Assembly (NCBI GenBank): GCA_014871385.1
Contig: CM026428.1
Location: 6,489,471 to 6,553,470, forward strand
Length of the DNA: 64,000 nucleotides
Origin: Ceratodon purpureus
Taxonomy: Eukaryota > Streptophyta > Bryopsida > Pseudoditrichales > Ditrichaceae
Reading direction: 5' to 3'
Positions 26,006 through 37,700 of this stretch are shown here, in pieces; the stretch's first letter is position 1; every line of letters starts with the position of its first letter. Below the pieces are notes generated by a model. The model worked only from the letters and a program-made list of their open reading frames with translations, searched no databases and was not told the origin of the DNA. The position numbers were made by a program, and so were the translations under genes.

Positions 26006-27508
26006 AACAAAAAATTTAGTAGCTAGGCTACTTTATTGAATGTTAGCATATGAATGTCACTTCTCGCATGCGGGGCTGCTAATTGGCACAACTCAATTCC
26101 TGCCTGCGATCGCTCACTCAGTAGTACCAAGCCACTTCACACCTCACAATTGCTCAAACTAGTCCATCTGGGTTTGAACTCAGACCAATTATATGAGACA
26201 AACGCTCACTACCAACCAACAATGAGCTCGTTGCTAGGTGTCCAGAGTCACATTTTAATAAACCTTAAAGAACTTACCATCATTGTTCTTTTCGTTATTG
26301 GTTACTTGTGACTAAAGTGTCTACTCTCAAAAAAGGGGAGTAGATCTTTACTTCCATATCTTTGTCCTGTGCACATTGGATTGGAGGTGGATCAAAGAGA
26401 CGCTTAATTCACGTCGGTCTCCTCCGGAGACCAAAGTTTCTCTATCTTTCTCTCTTTTTTTTTCCCTCTATTAGTTATCACAAATTATAATTTTTTGAAA
26501 CTATAATTAGCTCCAAGTAACATATCATTGGTCTCTTTCATTCTACTACCCATCACATGTTGTTGGATTGGTTATCACATGCAATATCAATTGTAGTCTA
26601 ATCATAGTTGTTCTATAAAAGATGTGATAGGTCTTTTGATAAAACATTTGTTCATGAAGCTATTATAATTATATTGTTTTCTATATTGGCATTTTAATAC
26701 GATGCTACAATAACCTCCACTAAGGTCATTCTTCAAAAAAATTGATAATTATACAAATATCATAGATTTTATTTTTGGATATAAAATAAAATTACACAAA
26801 AGTAATGGAATTTTATTTTTTTAATTTTCAAAACTACATAACTAATTCCTTAAAGAGTTTTTAAATAATCTAATATTTATTGAATACAAAAAATAAGTTT
26901 CTAAACAATATTCAAAATGATAAGATTAATATATTTAAATAACTTCATGTACATTACTTAGCCTACAATCATTCAAAATCTGAACCTCCAAGCCAAGTAA
27001 TACATGGCCATGAGCATTGTACACCATAAAATCAAATACAGTTACCCAAAGCATTATCATAGTCATTTGAATTAAATGACTAGACTTGAAATTCAAAACC
27101 AAGATTTTAAAAAAAAAAAAAAAAAAATCATTCCAATATCAAAGTTTGATATTATCATCTTAAATTTAAAACAATATAATATCAAATAAAATGGTGTGAT
27201 AGAAGTTATTAGTAAAATTTGGAATAATGATATAATATGATCAGAATTTTTCATTTGATAATTTGAATATGAAAACTCTTGTTATAAGAACATTATATTG
27301 TCTAAATTTGGATTCAATCAATTATCTTAATTCTTAGAATTATTTAGTTTTCAAGGATGAAACAACGATAAAGCTAGTTTCTACTAGTTTAGAAAGCAGC
27401 AAGATCTTCCAAGTCTTGCAATTACTTGTAGTAAAAAAATTACAATAGAGCAAAGCTTAAAATATCTTTAAAAACTAAAGGTAACTTCAATAACACCTTT
27501 ACTATAAG
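26006..27508. other. AT-rich spacer without recognisable genes
   Basis: Stops occur in all frames. A poly(A) run lies at about 27103-27126. I see nothing else that can be named. Confidence 0.5.
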
Positions 27509-27919
27509 TTTTTTTTTTTTTTTTTTTTTTTTGTTTGTTTGTTTGTTTGTTTGTTTGTTTGTTTGTTTGTTTGTTTGTTTGTTTGTTTGTTTGTTTGTTT
27601 GTTTGTTTGTTTGTTTGTTTGTTTGTTTGTTTGTTTGTTTGTTTGTTTGTTTGTTTGTTTGTTTGTTTGTTTGTTTGTTTGTTTGTTTGTTTGTTTGTTT
27701 GTTTGTTTGTTTGTTTGTTTGTTTGTTTGTTTGTTTGTTTGTTTGTTTGTTTGTTTGTTTGTTTGTTTGTTTGTTTGTTTGTTTGTTTGTTTGTTTGTTT
27801 GTTTGTTTGTTTGTTTGTTTGTTTGTTTGTTTGTTTGTTTGTTTGTTTGTTTGTTTGTTTGTTTGTTTGTTTGTTTGTTTGTTTGTTTGTTTGTTTGTTT
27901 GTTTGTTTGTTTGTTTGTG
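27509..27919 (+). repeat. Poly(T) plus (GTTT)n microsatellite, about 97 units
   Basis: About 24 T residues are followed by a near-perfect tetranucleotide array (27533-27919). On the minus strand it reads AAAC repeats ending in poly(A), the arrangement expected when a retroposon poly(A) tail seeds microsatellite growth. Apparent long ORFs on both strands here are products of the repeat. Confidence 0.97.
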
Positions 27920-28292
27920 TTTTGTTTTGGGGACTACATCAAAAACAACCATGCTAGATACTTGTATAAAAAAAATTAGAGGTATTATGAAGGTTTAGCA
28001 TAATTGCCCAAATTGCTATTGGAAGGGTGTGTAGAATATCTCAAGTAGGAAATCTACACTCAAGTGACTTATATCACACAAACAGATTTCATCACATCCT
28101 CCTAGGAAACCTCGTTTGAATGACCACCATAAAAAATACTCAAAGATCAATACAACAAGCTTCAAAAGAGTTCACCTATATTTCAAGAATACATGGGAAC
28201 TGAGGGAGAACTCTCTAGATTCAAGAAGGGATTGAGCAATTGCATAAGTACCAGACTCCAATTCGAAATGCTCAAGTTTTCACTATTAAATA

Positions 28293-28510
28293 CTCCCTCC
28301 GTCTCACTAAAAGAGCATGGTTTGGTAAAACAATTTGTCTCAAAAAAAAGAAGTGGTTTCTAAATTTGGCCAACTAATTTCTAAATTTGGCCATATATTT
28401 TTAAATTTGGCAACTTGTTTCTAAATTTATCCAACTTGTGTCTAAATTTAGAACTGCCCTTAAATCTGCTATTATCAGCAAACCATGCTCTTTTAGTGAG
28501 ACGGAGGGAG
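28293..28510. mobile_element. Stowaway-type MITE (Tc1/mariner superfamily)
   Basis: A 218-bp element has perfect 32-bp terminal inverted repeats starting CTCCCTCCGTCTCACTAAAA, which matches the plant Stowaway consensus. TA dinucleotides flank both ends, as expected for a mariner target duplication. The interior is AT-rich with an imperfect minisatellite of TTTCTAAATTTGGCCAACT-like units (about 28355-28450) and has no ORF. Identity of the two TIRs suggests recent insertion or strong hairpin conservation. Confidence 0.95.
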
Positions 28511-29506
28511 TATGAAGTTTGAAATTTTTAGCAGTCATGAATCTAGGCCAAGATATGTAGCGGGAGGTACTATGAAAGAAAAAAGGTGAAATTGTAATTG
28601 ATATTTTAGGGAACATGAATTTGGAAAAAAGCCAAGAACTGAGGCCCTCCCTATTTTTTTGATGGATGCTCACTATTTATCTTGTGCATAGAATATCCAC
28701 TTATATAAATTGACGCCGGTTTACACATGAACACCCATTTATATATTCCTCTTTATTTATATGAAGCAGAAATAGTCTCTCTTCATTTAGAACCTTAATT
28801 CTATAAATGTTCTCCACTTTCTCTCTTCTGTCATATATTAGTCAAACCATTTTTAATCTACAAACTAAAGTAAACTCCACCTCTACACCCAAAACTTCCA
28901 CTTTAACTCAAAATGGAAACTATACAAGGGATCTTTTCATTGTAACCACATGGAATAACGTAAACAACTCAAAAACTACTCGCATGTCCGTGTAGATAGT
29001 GTGCTTATTTGACTACATGTCATCTACTTGATGGATACAAAATAAATCTTTGGCTACAAATAGCATCAAAGTTGAAAGAAACTTTTTCAAGAAAAAATAA
29101 TGCTTCAAACATTTTTTAATTCAAAACCAATTTAATTAGCCATATTTTGATAAGAGTAGTACTTGGTAACATTGATATTCATTTCAAAGTATTGAATGAG
29201 TGGTAACATCAATTTTTTTGAAGAATTTTTTGTACCTTTGAATTATTTTATGGAATATCAACTCCAACAACAATACTAAAAACAACATAATTTTATTTTT
29301 AAAAAAAAATCTTGCTTCTTTTGTAAATTTAAGTATTTTATAATAATTACAAGCCAGCCTCTACTATCATATGATGATATTTTACTAATTTTATGGTTTT
29401 CATCTACCATGATATTCTCATTGTGGTTTTTCATTACTGTATCAAAATTGATGTGTACTTTTTAGAAGCGCTTCAATGAATTAAACTGTAACAATTTGAA
29501 AATTTA

Positions 29507-29612
29507 ATCATGTCATGTAGTGATGTACTTTTTAAAGTCACGTCATGTATTGATGTACCTAAATTTAAAGTCACGTCATTTAGTGATGTATTTTTGAGTC
29601 ATGTAATTTTGG
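29507..29612. repeat. Imperfect tandem repeats, AGTCACGTCATGTA..TGATGTA type
   Basis: Three to four diverged copies of a unit of about 35-45 bp contain GTCATGTAGTGATGTA variants. They lie just left of the inverted-repeat element at 29617. Confidence 0.6.
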
Positions 29613-29616
29613 AATT

Positions 29617-29856
29617 CACTTCAATGAAGTAATTAAGGTCGGAGTACCCAAAATTGCCATTGTTCTAAAATTGCTCAAACTTACAATATTAGCTCATTTC
29701 AGGGTGAAAGTGTAGGTATTTAGTACATTCCTTATTTTTTCAGGTCACAATGAATAAGGGATGTACTAATCACCTACATTTCCACCCTAAAATGAGCTAT
29801 TGATGAGCGATTCTAGAAAAGTGGCGATTTTACAGCATCCTACCTTACTTCAATGT
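29617..29856. mobile_element. Hairpin-forming inverted-repeat element (MITE-like)
   Basis: The two halves are inverted copies over about 100 bp each. Examples are AGCTCATTTCAGGGTGAAAG against CCACCCTAAAATGAGCT, and TGAGCGATTCTAGAA against its mirror near 29665. There is no ORF and the target duplication is unclear. Class is unassigned. Confidence 0.65.
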
Positions 29857-30783
29857 GCAGATGTCCAATATAGATTCGAAAGAGGAGCACGTCTTCATTG
29901 TTTCTACAGGTAGTTTACGGTATGAACAAAATTTATCATTTACAGTTTACAGTTGCCCACATGTAATCACACACTACAGTTTCCAACTTACAGCCAGGCT
30001 GCCAGCTACGTAACTTGAAGCACGTACAATAATCTCACAGCCCTTGGAAACACTAGTCTTTCCACAATTCAGAGAAAACCACAAACAGCGATCAACTTCT
30101 TAATCCGGCAGCCATAGTCCATTCCATCACTTACTCCAACAACATGTCCGAATCAATATATGCAGGAAAACTGAGAAATTCAATAAGTCATCACACGGAC
30201 TAAGTTAACATAAGGTTCGACTACCTAAAAGTGCAGCTAAACCCAAAAGCGCTCTGTCCTAATCTCTTGATTGTGAAAGGACAGATGTACCTCATTTGTA
30301 TATATCGCATTTGGGTTAAATCTTACTTAGCATTTTGGAATTTTGTATAAAATTCAGAAATGCAAATAATATGTTGCAAAAAATTTCAATCCTCATGAAA
30401 ACCTATTTCGAATGCGATCATATTTTTATTTCGAATTTACTACTGCTAAAAATAGGTCAGGAAAAATAGGTCAGGTCGCTTAAGTTGGTGCTTTTAGGAC
30501 ACTCAACCTTATCATTCACAAGTCCAAGCTGCAAATGGACAAACAGGTAGCCGGCAAATGGAGTAGTGCAATACATTCAGACTCATAATCTTGAACAATG
30601 TCATTCAATCTAGAACACGACAACGTTCGGAATTATGATCATGTCACCTGATATCAAATTATCAATTTCCAGTGCTATATGTGTGCACTTGTAAATGATC
30701 TAATATGGTACAAATATATTAATATTATACAAGTTTTCATGCTTTCAGTGCTCATGAGTATATCTATCTATCAGTGTCAGGCT
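29857..30783. other. Spacer downstream of the HSPA12-like gene
   Basis: Holds the 3' untranslated region of the minus-strand HSPA12-like gene near 30.6-30.78 kb. No other gene is seen. Confidence 0.5.
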
Positions 30784-32556
30784 TCAGCAGAAGCCAACTT
30801 CGACAGGAAGTTCCAATTTTCGGTGGCCTCCAGCCGAGAAGTTCACGGCCTCGGCCTTGATCTCCATCGATGACCCGCCGAAGAAAAGCGAAACTTTCAC
30901 TTCTCTCTTGGTGTCCAGTTTCATGTCCGAGGAGATGTCGATGTCAATCTCACCCTCCTTGTGCACCCCCTCGCCAACAGTGTACCGGGGATCCGTCTCA
31001 TACGAACTGAAGAGCTGGACCTTGATCTCTCGCTGCCCTCGGTGCAGGGGGGTGAAGGTTCTGCTTATGCATGAATTCACGTCGACTTTGTCCCCCTTCC
31101 GGACGTATATCTCGAACCTTTTGCTGCACTTGGCCACCCCGTGGACATCGACCTTGTATTGACGAGAATCCAGCTTTTTGTCGAAGTCAGGATTGGATTC
31201 GATGCCGTAGGTTTTCTTGCACACTCTTGAGACGACTGTGTCGGGGTTGAGCGCCAGCAGGACCGCGCCCTGGCAGACGGCGCTGCCAGGATTGGGAGGG
31301 CTGATGATCTGAGGGACAAGTGGTGAGAATCGCTTTCGGATGCAGTCCATGAGATATGGGGAGCCTGCGAATCCACCGACCACCACGAGCACCTTGACTC
31401 CCCCACGCACTTGGGCTAACTGGTGGGATATCAGTTGCATGTTCTGTTCGATGACGGGGTCGAAGATGGACTGCATCTCCTGGTATGAGATTTCGAGGTC
31501 GTCGTATGAATATCTCTCGGGTTTGCCCATCCTCCGATCATACTTCTCCCACTCGGTCACGACTCTGTTCGGGAGGTTGATGTCGGTGCTGTCGCCGATG
31601 GTAGATCGGTCGCCGAAGCTCGTCTTCCTGTGCTCCCACGCTTGAATCAACTGGGAGTAAACGTTCAGCTGCTGCGTTATGCACTCCTGCAAGCACGGGC
31701 CAATCGTTCTATGCAGAAACTCCATGAATCGTTGATCAATGTAAGTGCCACCACACAAACCTCCGGAGCTTGTCGTCACTTCTTTCACTCGGTAGGAATT
31801 CTTCCCAACCGAAACAACCTCCTGTACGACGATGTCGGAAGTTCCACCGCCGATGTCCGCCACCAGGAGCTTATCCCCAACTCTAAGAGCCTGCTCACTC
31901 ATACTCTTGTGGCAAAAGAACGACGCCGCCTCCGGCTCAAGCACTATGATGAGAGGATGGGGGCTCCCGTCGACCCCATTCACTAACCCCGCGGCTGTCA
32001 TGCACGTTTTCATCATGGCCTTTGCACCATTGTCCCAAATTGACGGAACTGTGACGCACCACTGGATGGACCTCTTGGTCAGCTGCGCCCCGTAATGGTC
32101 TTGCAGCGTCTTGAGGATTAGAGTTCCCATTTCCCGCACATAATCTGTGATAAGCATTTCCACCGTGAGCCCCTGTGGAAGTCCCTGGGCGGATGACGCC
32201 CCCATGTCCTTGCTTGCGAGGTGTAGCTTGAATCTCGTCACGTATGCTCCAACGGAAGGCTGCAATGGATCATTGCTGGGCCCGCTCAAGCGTTGCTTGC
32301 GCATTGCTTGGATGTCGCGTGCATACTCCGCTCGAGCTGGATATCCCCACGACTTGAACTGCCATTTGCCAGGTCCGACGTTTTTGTAATAGATCCCTGT
32401 TACAGTCTTGCAGTATGGTTTCTCGGCTCCTCCAGCTTTAGGGTAGTCGAAGAAGGTGTAGACTTTCTCTGGGTCTGTGATATGTGCAAATGCAAACCCG
32501 GAGAATGTGGTGCCGAAATCGAGCCCCACTACCACCCTTGGCTTTGAATGCGCCAT
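30784..32556 (-). CDS. HSPA12-like Hsp70 family protein, 590 aa, single exon
   Basis: An intronless reading frame of 590 codons, with the ATG at 32554-32556. It shows the actin/Hsp70 ATPase signatures in order: phosphate-1 VVVGLDFGTTFSGFAFAHI at residues 8-26, phosphate-2 LLVADIGGGTSDIVV at 230-244, and the adenosine motif VVVGGFAGSPYLMDCI near 391-406. The variant spacing and the short, divergent C-terminal region without a canonical substrate-binding domain or EEVD tail place it with HSPA12A/B-like proteins rather than classical Hsp70. There is no signal or transit peptide, so it is probably cytosolic. HSPA12-like proteins bind ATP but their plant role is not established. GC content is clearly higher than its flanks. 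All three nucleotide-binding motifs look intact. Confidence 0.92.
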   Translation of the reverse strand: MAHSKPRVVVGLDFGTTFSGFAFAHITDPEKVYTFFDYPKAGGAEKPYCKTVTGIYYKNVGPGKWQFKSWGYPARAEYARDIQAMRKQRLSGPSNDPLQPSVGAYVTRFKLHLASKDMGASSAQGLPQGLTVEMLITDYVREMGTLILKTLQDHYGAQLTKRSIQWCVTVPSIWDNGAKAMMKTCMTAAGLVNGVDGSPHPLIIVLEPEAASFFCHKSMSEQALRVGDKLLVADIGGGTSDIVVQEVVSVGKNSYRVKEVTTSSGGLCGGTYIDQRFMEFLHRTIGPCLQECITQQLNVYSQLIQAWEHRKTSFGDRSTIGDSTDINLPNRVVTEWEKYDRRMGKPERYSYDDLEISYQEMQSIFDPVIEQNMQLISHQLAQVRGGVKVLVVVGGFAGSPYLMDCIRKRFSPLVPQIISPPNPGSAVCQGAVLLALNPDTVVSRVCKKTYGIESNPDFDKKLDSRQYKVDVHGVAKCSKRFEIYVRKGDKVDVNSCISRTFTPLHRGQREIKVQLFSSYETDPRYTVGEGVHKEGEIDIDISSDMKLDTKREVKVSLFFGGSSMEIKAEAVNFSAGGHRKLELPVEVGFC

Positions 32557-34707
32557 GCTAATACTGGGTGATTGCTCGCGACTATGTCAACCGCGCCGAT
32601 GTCGTTGTGTTCACAGCGGAATAGCTCGCTACGCCGTTATGAAACCCTCAATGATCTCCTGGAAAGCGGAGGCATCAACGCATCTGATCAAAATCCTTAC
32701 TTTTTTGCGGTAGGACAGAGAATTCCTGTCTGAATTGGAACATAATTTCAGGAACACAACATGTCCAGCGACTACATCATTTGCTTCTCCATACATCCCG
32801 CAGGTGGAGCGACACATTGCACAATGGTCACTTTATATCCAAGTTCGACGTTCCGCCATGACCTAACTTACAACAAACCCGAAAACAGGATCCACCTTTT
32901 ACCGACACCACTTCTAAGTTGGCTATGGACACTAATCGCACTGAAGTTTCAGCCCGTACAACGTAAGAAATCAACTCAGACTGATATCAAATACAATTCG
33001 TTCCTAAAATAACCCACCAACTCGTCATCACACGGTGAACTAGCAGAATTGCAAACACATCAGTCGAAGTATCCCAACTTCCAACTGAAAAACTCATCTA
33101 GAACTTTTCAAAAGCAAGAAGAAGCTCCACAAACGCAGATCTTCTAAGTGCGGTACTGTACTCACTGGAGCATCGACGTCAGCTTGATGAAACTCCGTTC
33201 TGCAACCAAACCACCAACAGATCTGAAACAAGTCTCCCAGTTGTGTGTGCCCTCGAGTCCAGCCCTGCCCCCGGCGAGCACCACCCTCCTCTTCATAGAT
33301 ACGAACGAGAGCCTCTAATCTGACGGTACTCCCAAGCGGTGCACATCGTCTCTACTGGTATTCGAAGAGTTTGTGCAGACAAACATGACCATGTCTGCAC
33401 TGTACGTACACTACTTCACACCGGCAGATATTTAGTCGGACATAGGACATCGACTCAATTCCAGGAAGGAGATGAGACTGGTGGCTCTAGAAAGTACCTA
33501 ACGCGTTCAGTGGAAAAACTTTCACATCGGTGATGGAGTCGGCATTGCAGGTCGTCGGTAAGCTGTAAATTAGAGAGTCGAGATGTAGAGTCCAGGTTGC
33601 TTCTCTACAACACATCTGAGCTAGGTGGTGTATATTTAGTACTCTAAGCACACGCTTAGTTAGTACCTTGGCACTTGGAAATAGTTGGCCACTTCAAGGA
33701 TCTCATGTTGTGATTTTCAACTTGCACCGCAATATGTTAAGCGCTGCTTCTTTCCATTTACTTCCTTGCTCGGCGTTCTCTGGATTTGTCTTTACATGGG
33801 GCCCTGGTCGTGCGGATTCGTTTAGTCATTACCAATTATGGAGTATTATATTTGGTGGGAAAGTAAATAGGGATTTTGACTGTAGGTGAAGCTTGGTGAT
33901 TTTTGTAAGACGATTACAAGTGGGCCTAGAGAGGTGTCTGGACGGAGCAGTGAGGTGAATCGAAAGAGGTCAACTTGTTCAGTTAAGTGAGTTTGAAGAT
34001 CAAGGACATATTGAAAATAACATCGACACTCTTTTCAGTAATGGAAAGGAGAGGGACTTTGCCACATGATTGTGTGGAAGGAATAATGAACCAATCACAG
34101 GCAGTGGTAGTAGGAGTCTGAAGGAAACATTGAAGTGCTCATGCAATGATGTATCAATAATGAACTTTCCTTCAACAACTACAAGAGATGGAGAGCTGAT
34201 ACCACAATCAAACTGTCCTTCCATCGTCCATGAACCATACAACTACATCCCTTCATCCATTTGACATGTAAACACGGTGCTTAATAAGTTGCTTCAACTA
34301 CATTGAGATCCAGTCGTTGAGAGATGTGTGACAATGAGCCGTCCTCATAAATTCACGGTAGCCATTTGACAAGGATCAGCAGAAGTCCCATGACTCTACC
34401 AGAATAAGCCTTTACACTCTAGAACTCATGATCCAAACAATTTGTGACTACGGCACACATTCAGTTTAACTGAAATTTACCTGTCAAGAGACTGATTATA
34501 ATTGCTGCTTAGGCTCCATTCCCAGGACAGTTAAGAATCTGCAGCTAGAAATTGCAGTGGAGTTTTAATACACGTACCTACCCAAAATGGAATATACAAG
34601 TTTCTCAGTGCTTGGAAAATGAGGACGAGAAATCCTTCCTTTGCTCCTCATCACTTTGTATATGGATGCGAGTCGTTGAAATGGGTATCTTGGGGTACTC
34701 CTGAGGT
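32557..34707. other. Spacer: HSPA12-like promoter side and 3' side of the WD40 gene
   Basis: The minus-strand promoter of the HSPA12-like gene lies at 32.56-33.3 kb. The 3' untranslated region of the WD40 gene lies near 34.5-34.7 kb. Short ORFs here have no recognisable content. Confidence 0.5.
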
Positions 34708-37700
34708 TCATGAAGGCGTGGTAGAAGGAAGAGATTTTTGTACCAATGCAAGCACCTGGCTTGCTAGAGTCTCAGAGTAGCGGGAAATGAAGTTTTCCAT
34801 ATCCACAGAGGAAAGCACTGAATCTAAGGATGCTCCACTAGTCCTTGGCCTTGGCCATGACTGTCGGTTATTATCTCCTGCCATCACAAGAAAATGAGTT
34901 TCAGTAACGTAAAAAATTCTATGATGGTTACTGTTAAAGATTGACTGCAACAAAAAATTCCACCGATACGTGATCGCGAAAGGTTCAGCGGTTGTGGTCT
35001 GTAAAAGTCTCATGAAAAGCGGCAGGTTGTACACAGGAATAGAGTGGATTGGACATCAATCCAGAGTAATAATTTAAAAGGTTAGTATCCCTGGGAAGGG
35101 GAAGAAAGGAATTGCAATCCGCACAAAGCCAAGTAGACTTATGCAGCGAATACATATACACGAATGCAGCGCATATTTGATCAAATGAATACAATTGTAA
35201 ATAGAACTTACCGAAGTCACTAGTTTTGCGAAAGGAAAAGTCACAGACTGCAGCATTGTCTGAAGACTTTGCAGCATCTGGAGAATCTGGAGGAAAACTA
35301 CAAGCCGCCACCTTGTCAGCGAGTCTCTGAATCACTTGTAGACTGCCTGGTGCCAGTCTTTGATAGGCCTGGCCAGAGCGCAGAACATCCGGTGGTAAAC
35401 TTGACATTGGAATATTTGCAGAATCAGGTCCAGATTCAGCCGGTTCACTTTTGTAACAGAAAGAATAAATTTCATCAAAAAGCATCGAAGCCTTGCTTGT
35501 TGCGTCCACCATCTCCTTCAAGGCTTTCTGATACTCCTCAACAGGGCGAGGTAATGCTTTTATTGTGGACCTTCTTGCACTGAAGGTTTCCCACTCTGAT
35601 GAGTGAAAAGGTTCCTCCACCTCATTGCTGAATGCAAATATGCCTGATTCACACAAAGAACGCAAGAATCAGAGAACAGTGATATCAGAAGCATTCGACA
35701 TTCAGCATAGCAATCGTGCCGACCAAGGGATTCCAAAATGATGCAGACTTCAACGAGATCCTTCAATAATTGATGAACCACAGGAGATTGTCGTTCTCGA
35801 TTAAACCCAGGCAAAACAACCCAAACTCAGGCAGGCGGTTAAGAACATTTAACGGAAATTCGTCCTGCTTGGCTGGATTCCGAATTTAACGGCAGCACAC
35901 AAGCTTGTGCAAAAATTAATGATGAGTTCCTTGCAGATGTACCTGTAGATAAACGAGAAACATTTTCCTCATGGTCTTCTTTGTCCTTCTCAAACTCAAC
36001 CTCATGGTCAGTGGTACTATCAACCAACGGACGGGTGTATGGGTTAAGAACATCAGCAGCAGCAAGAAATGATTCGGTGCCACGAGAATTTAGTTGTTCA
36101 GTCGCGATATGCGCAACTGTACCTTCCTGATTTCCGGAGTGAAGAAGATCTATAGACAAGCCGCTTGACTCATCTATTCTCTTGTAATGCTCTGCTTCGT
36201 GCCTTATCCTGCCAATCGACTGCTCACTACGGTCAAACACCACTTTCTCTACAGCTCCCTCTCGCAACTTGGGGGAAGGGACACGTGAAGCGAGTCCGTC
36301 CTCGACCGCTGCGGCTACAGTTCCAGTTTTGAGCTTCGGAGGGAGGCTTCCTTTCCTTTCCCCTGCCAGTTGAGGGCTATTGGAAAGCAAAAGATCTGGC
36401 GTCTGTGGCGACCCTTCCAGATTCAAATCTTTTGATCTTATCTCTGTGCCTCCTTTACCACCGCTCTTCTCCGTACTAAATGCTTGATTTGGTGTCCAAA
36501 AATCTGCGTTATCTAAGTTGACTAATATCTCATTTTTGGGCTGAGCTCCGCCAGTGTCCTGCTACAAATTATATCAAATGTTAACAAGAGATCCCATACG
36601 TGCAAATTGAAGAATATGGGAACATCTGGCATAAAGGAAATTTCTTGATTGAGGGCTTCAAGTACATCCATTGAATCAACATTTACAATACTCTTATGGT
36701 ACATCATGTACAAGTCAAAGCCATTACCTCTTCATGCAGATTAGCGCTACCCTTCTCAGCAGCAAACAGCTTCCCTGGGGTTATTTCAGAGGCATCACTA
36801 CCTACCAACAAAGCCTGATTATCTCTTCGACCTTTCATTCTATTTCCGGCAGGAGAAGCTGGGAATAGGGAAGATCTTGGTGGCTTTGAGTTCGACTGTG
36901 CAAAAAATCGGGCAGAGAAACTTCTTCTGGCGGATCCTCCGACCTGTTCAAAATTACCATTATTATCGTCTCAAAAAACATTCAAGAAACGAATAGTAAA
37001 TGGACAAATCTTGCAAGCTGATTTTGTAATACTTCAACAAGCTCATTAATGGCGGCATTTCAAGAAGTAGCCCTCTGACCACCTAACATTGCAATTTAAC
37101 TGATATTTTGAATTATCATTAGCATGCTCAATACCAGGAAACACGGCCCAGAGAGGTTCAAAATAGCTGTTAAGGTAGTCAATGAAGTATAAACGACCCG
37201 CAAGAACCAAAAGGTCAGGAAAGTAAACCTTTGGGTCTGATGCCAGCTTGTCAAAATGAGCACTGAAAAGATCCCGACAAGGGCTGAACTCATCATCCTC
37301 AACAACGTCATCTTCTTCAATATCCAAGGGCAACTTCTCACTGTCTAACTGGGATAATCTTTTGTCATCCCCATCATTTTCATCAATTTTCCTTGTTAAG
37401 TTCACTGGGCTGCTGGAAATTATATGAGAATCCTCCGTAACTTCATTTTTATCTTTCGACGACACCTTAAACAGAACCTTGTCTCCACCGTTGCTCTTTA
37501 GGCCTGCTGATCCAGGCGTATAATAAACAATCTGCTCCACCCCAACAACGGCATTCACATGTACAGAGTCTCCCTCGTCATCCGAAGAGCCTCCTTTAAC
37601 ATCTTCATCCTCATTTTCACGCTTTCCCTGCTTAGGACCTAGAGACGATTTCATTTTAGCACTCCTAGCTTGTGTAGATCCTGCCTGAATCCCATCCGGC

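Noticed and set aside
27440-27998. Long ORFs on both strands (repeated VCLF and KQTN units)
   Set aside because: Produced by the TTTG microsatellite, whose four-base unit is open in several frames; no non-repeat coding content.
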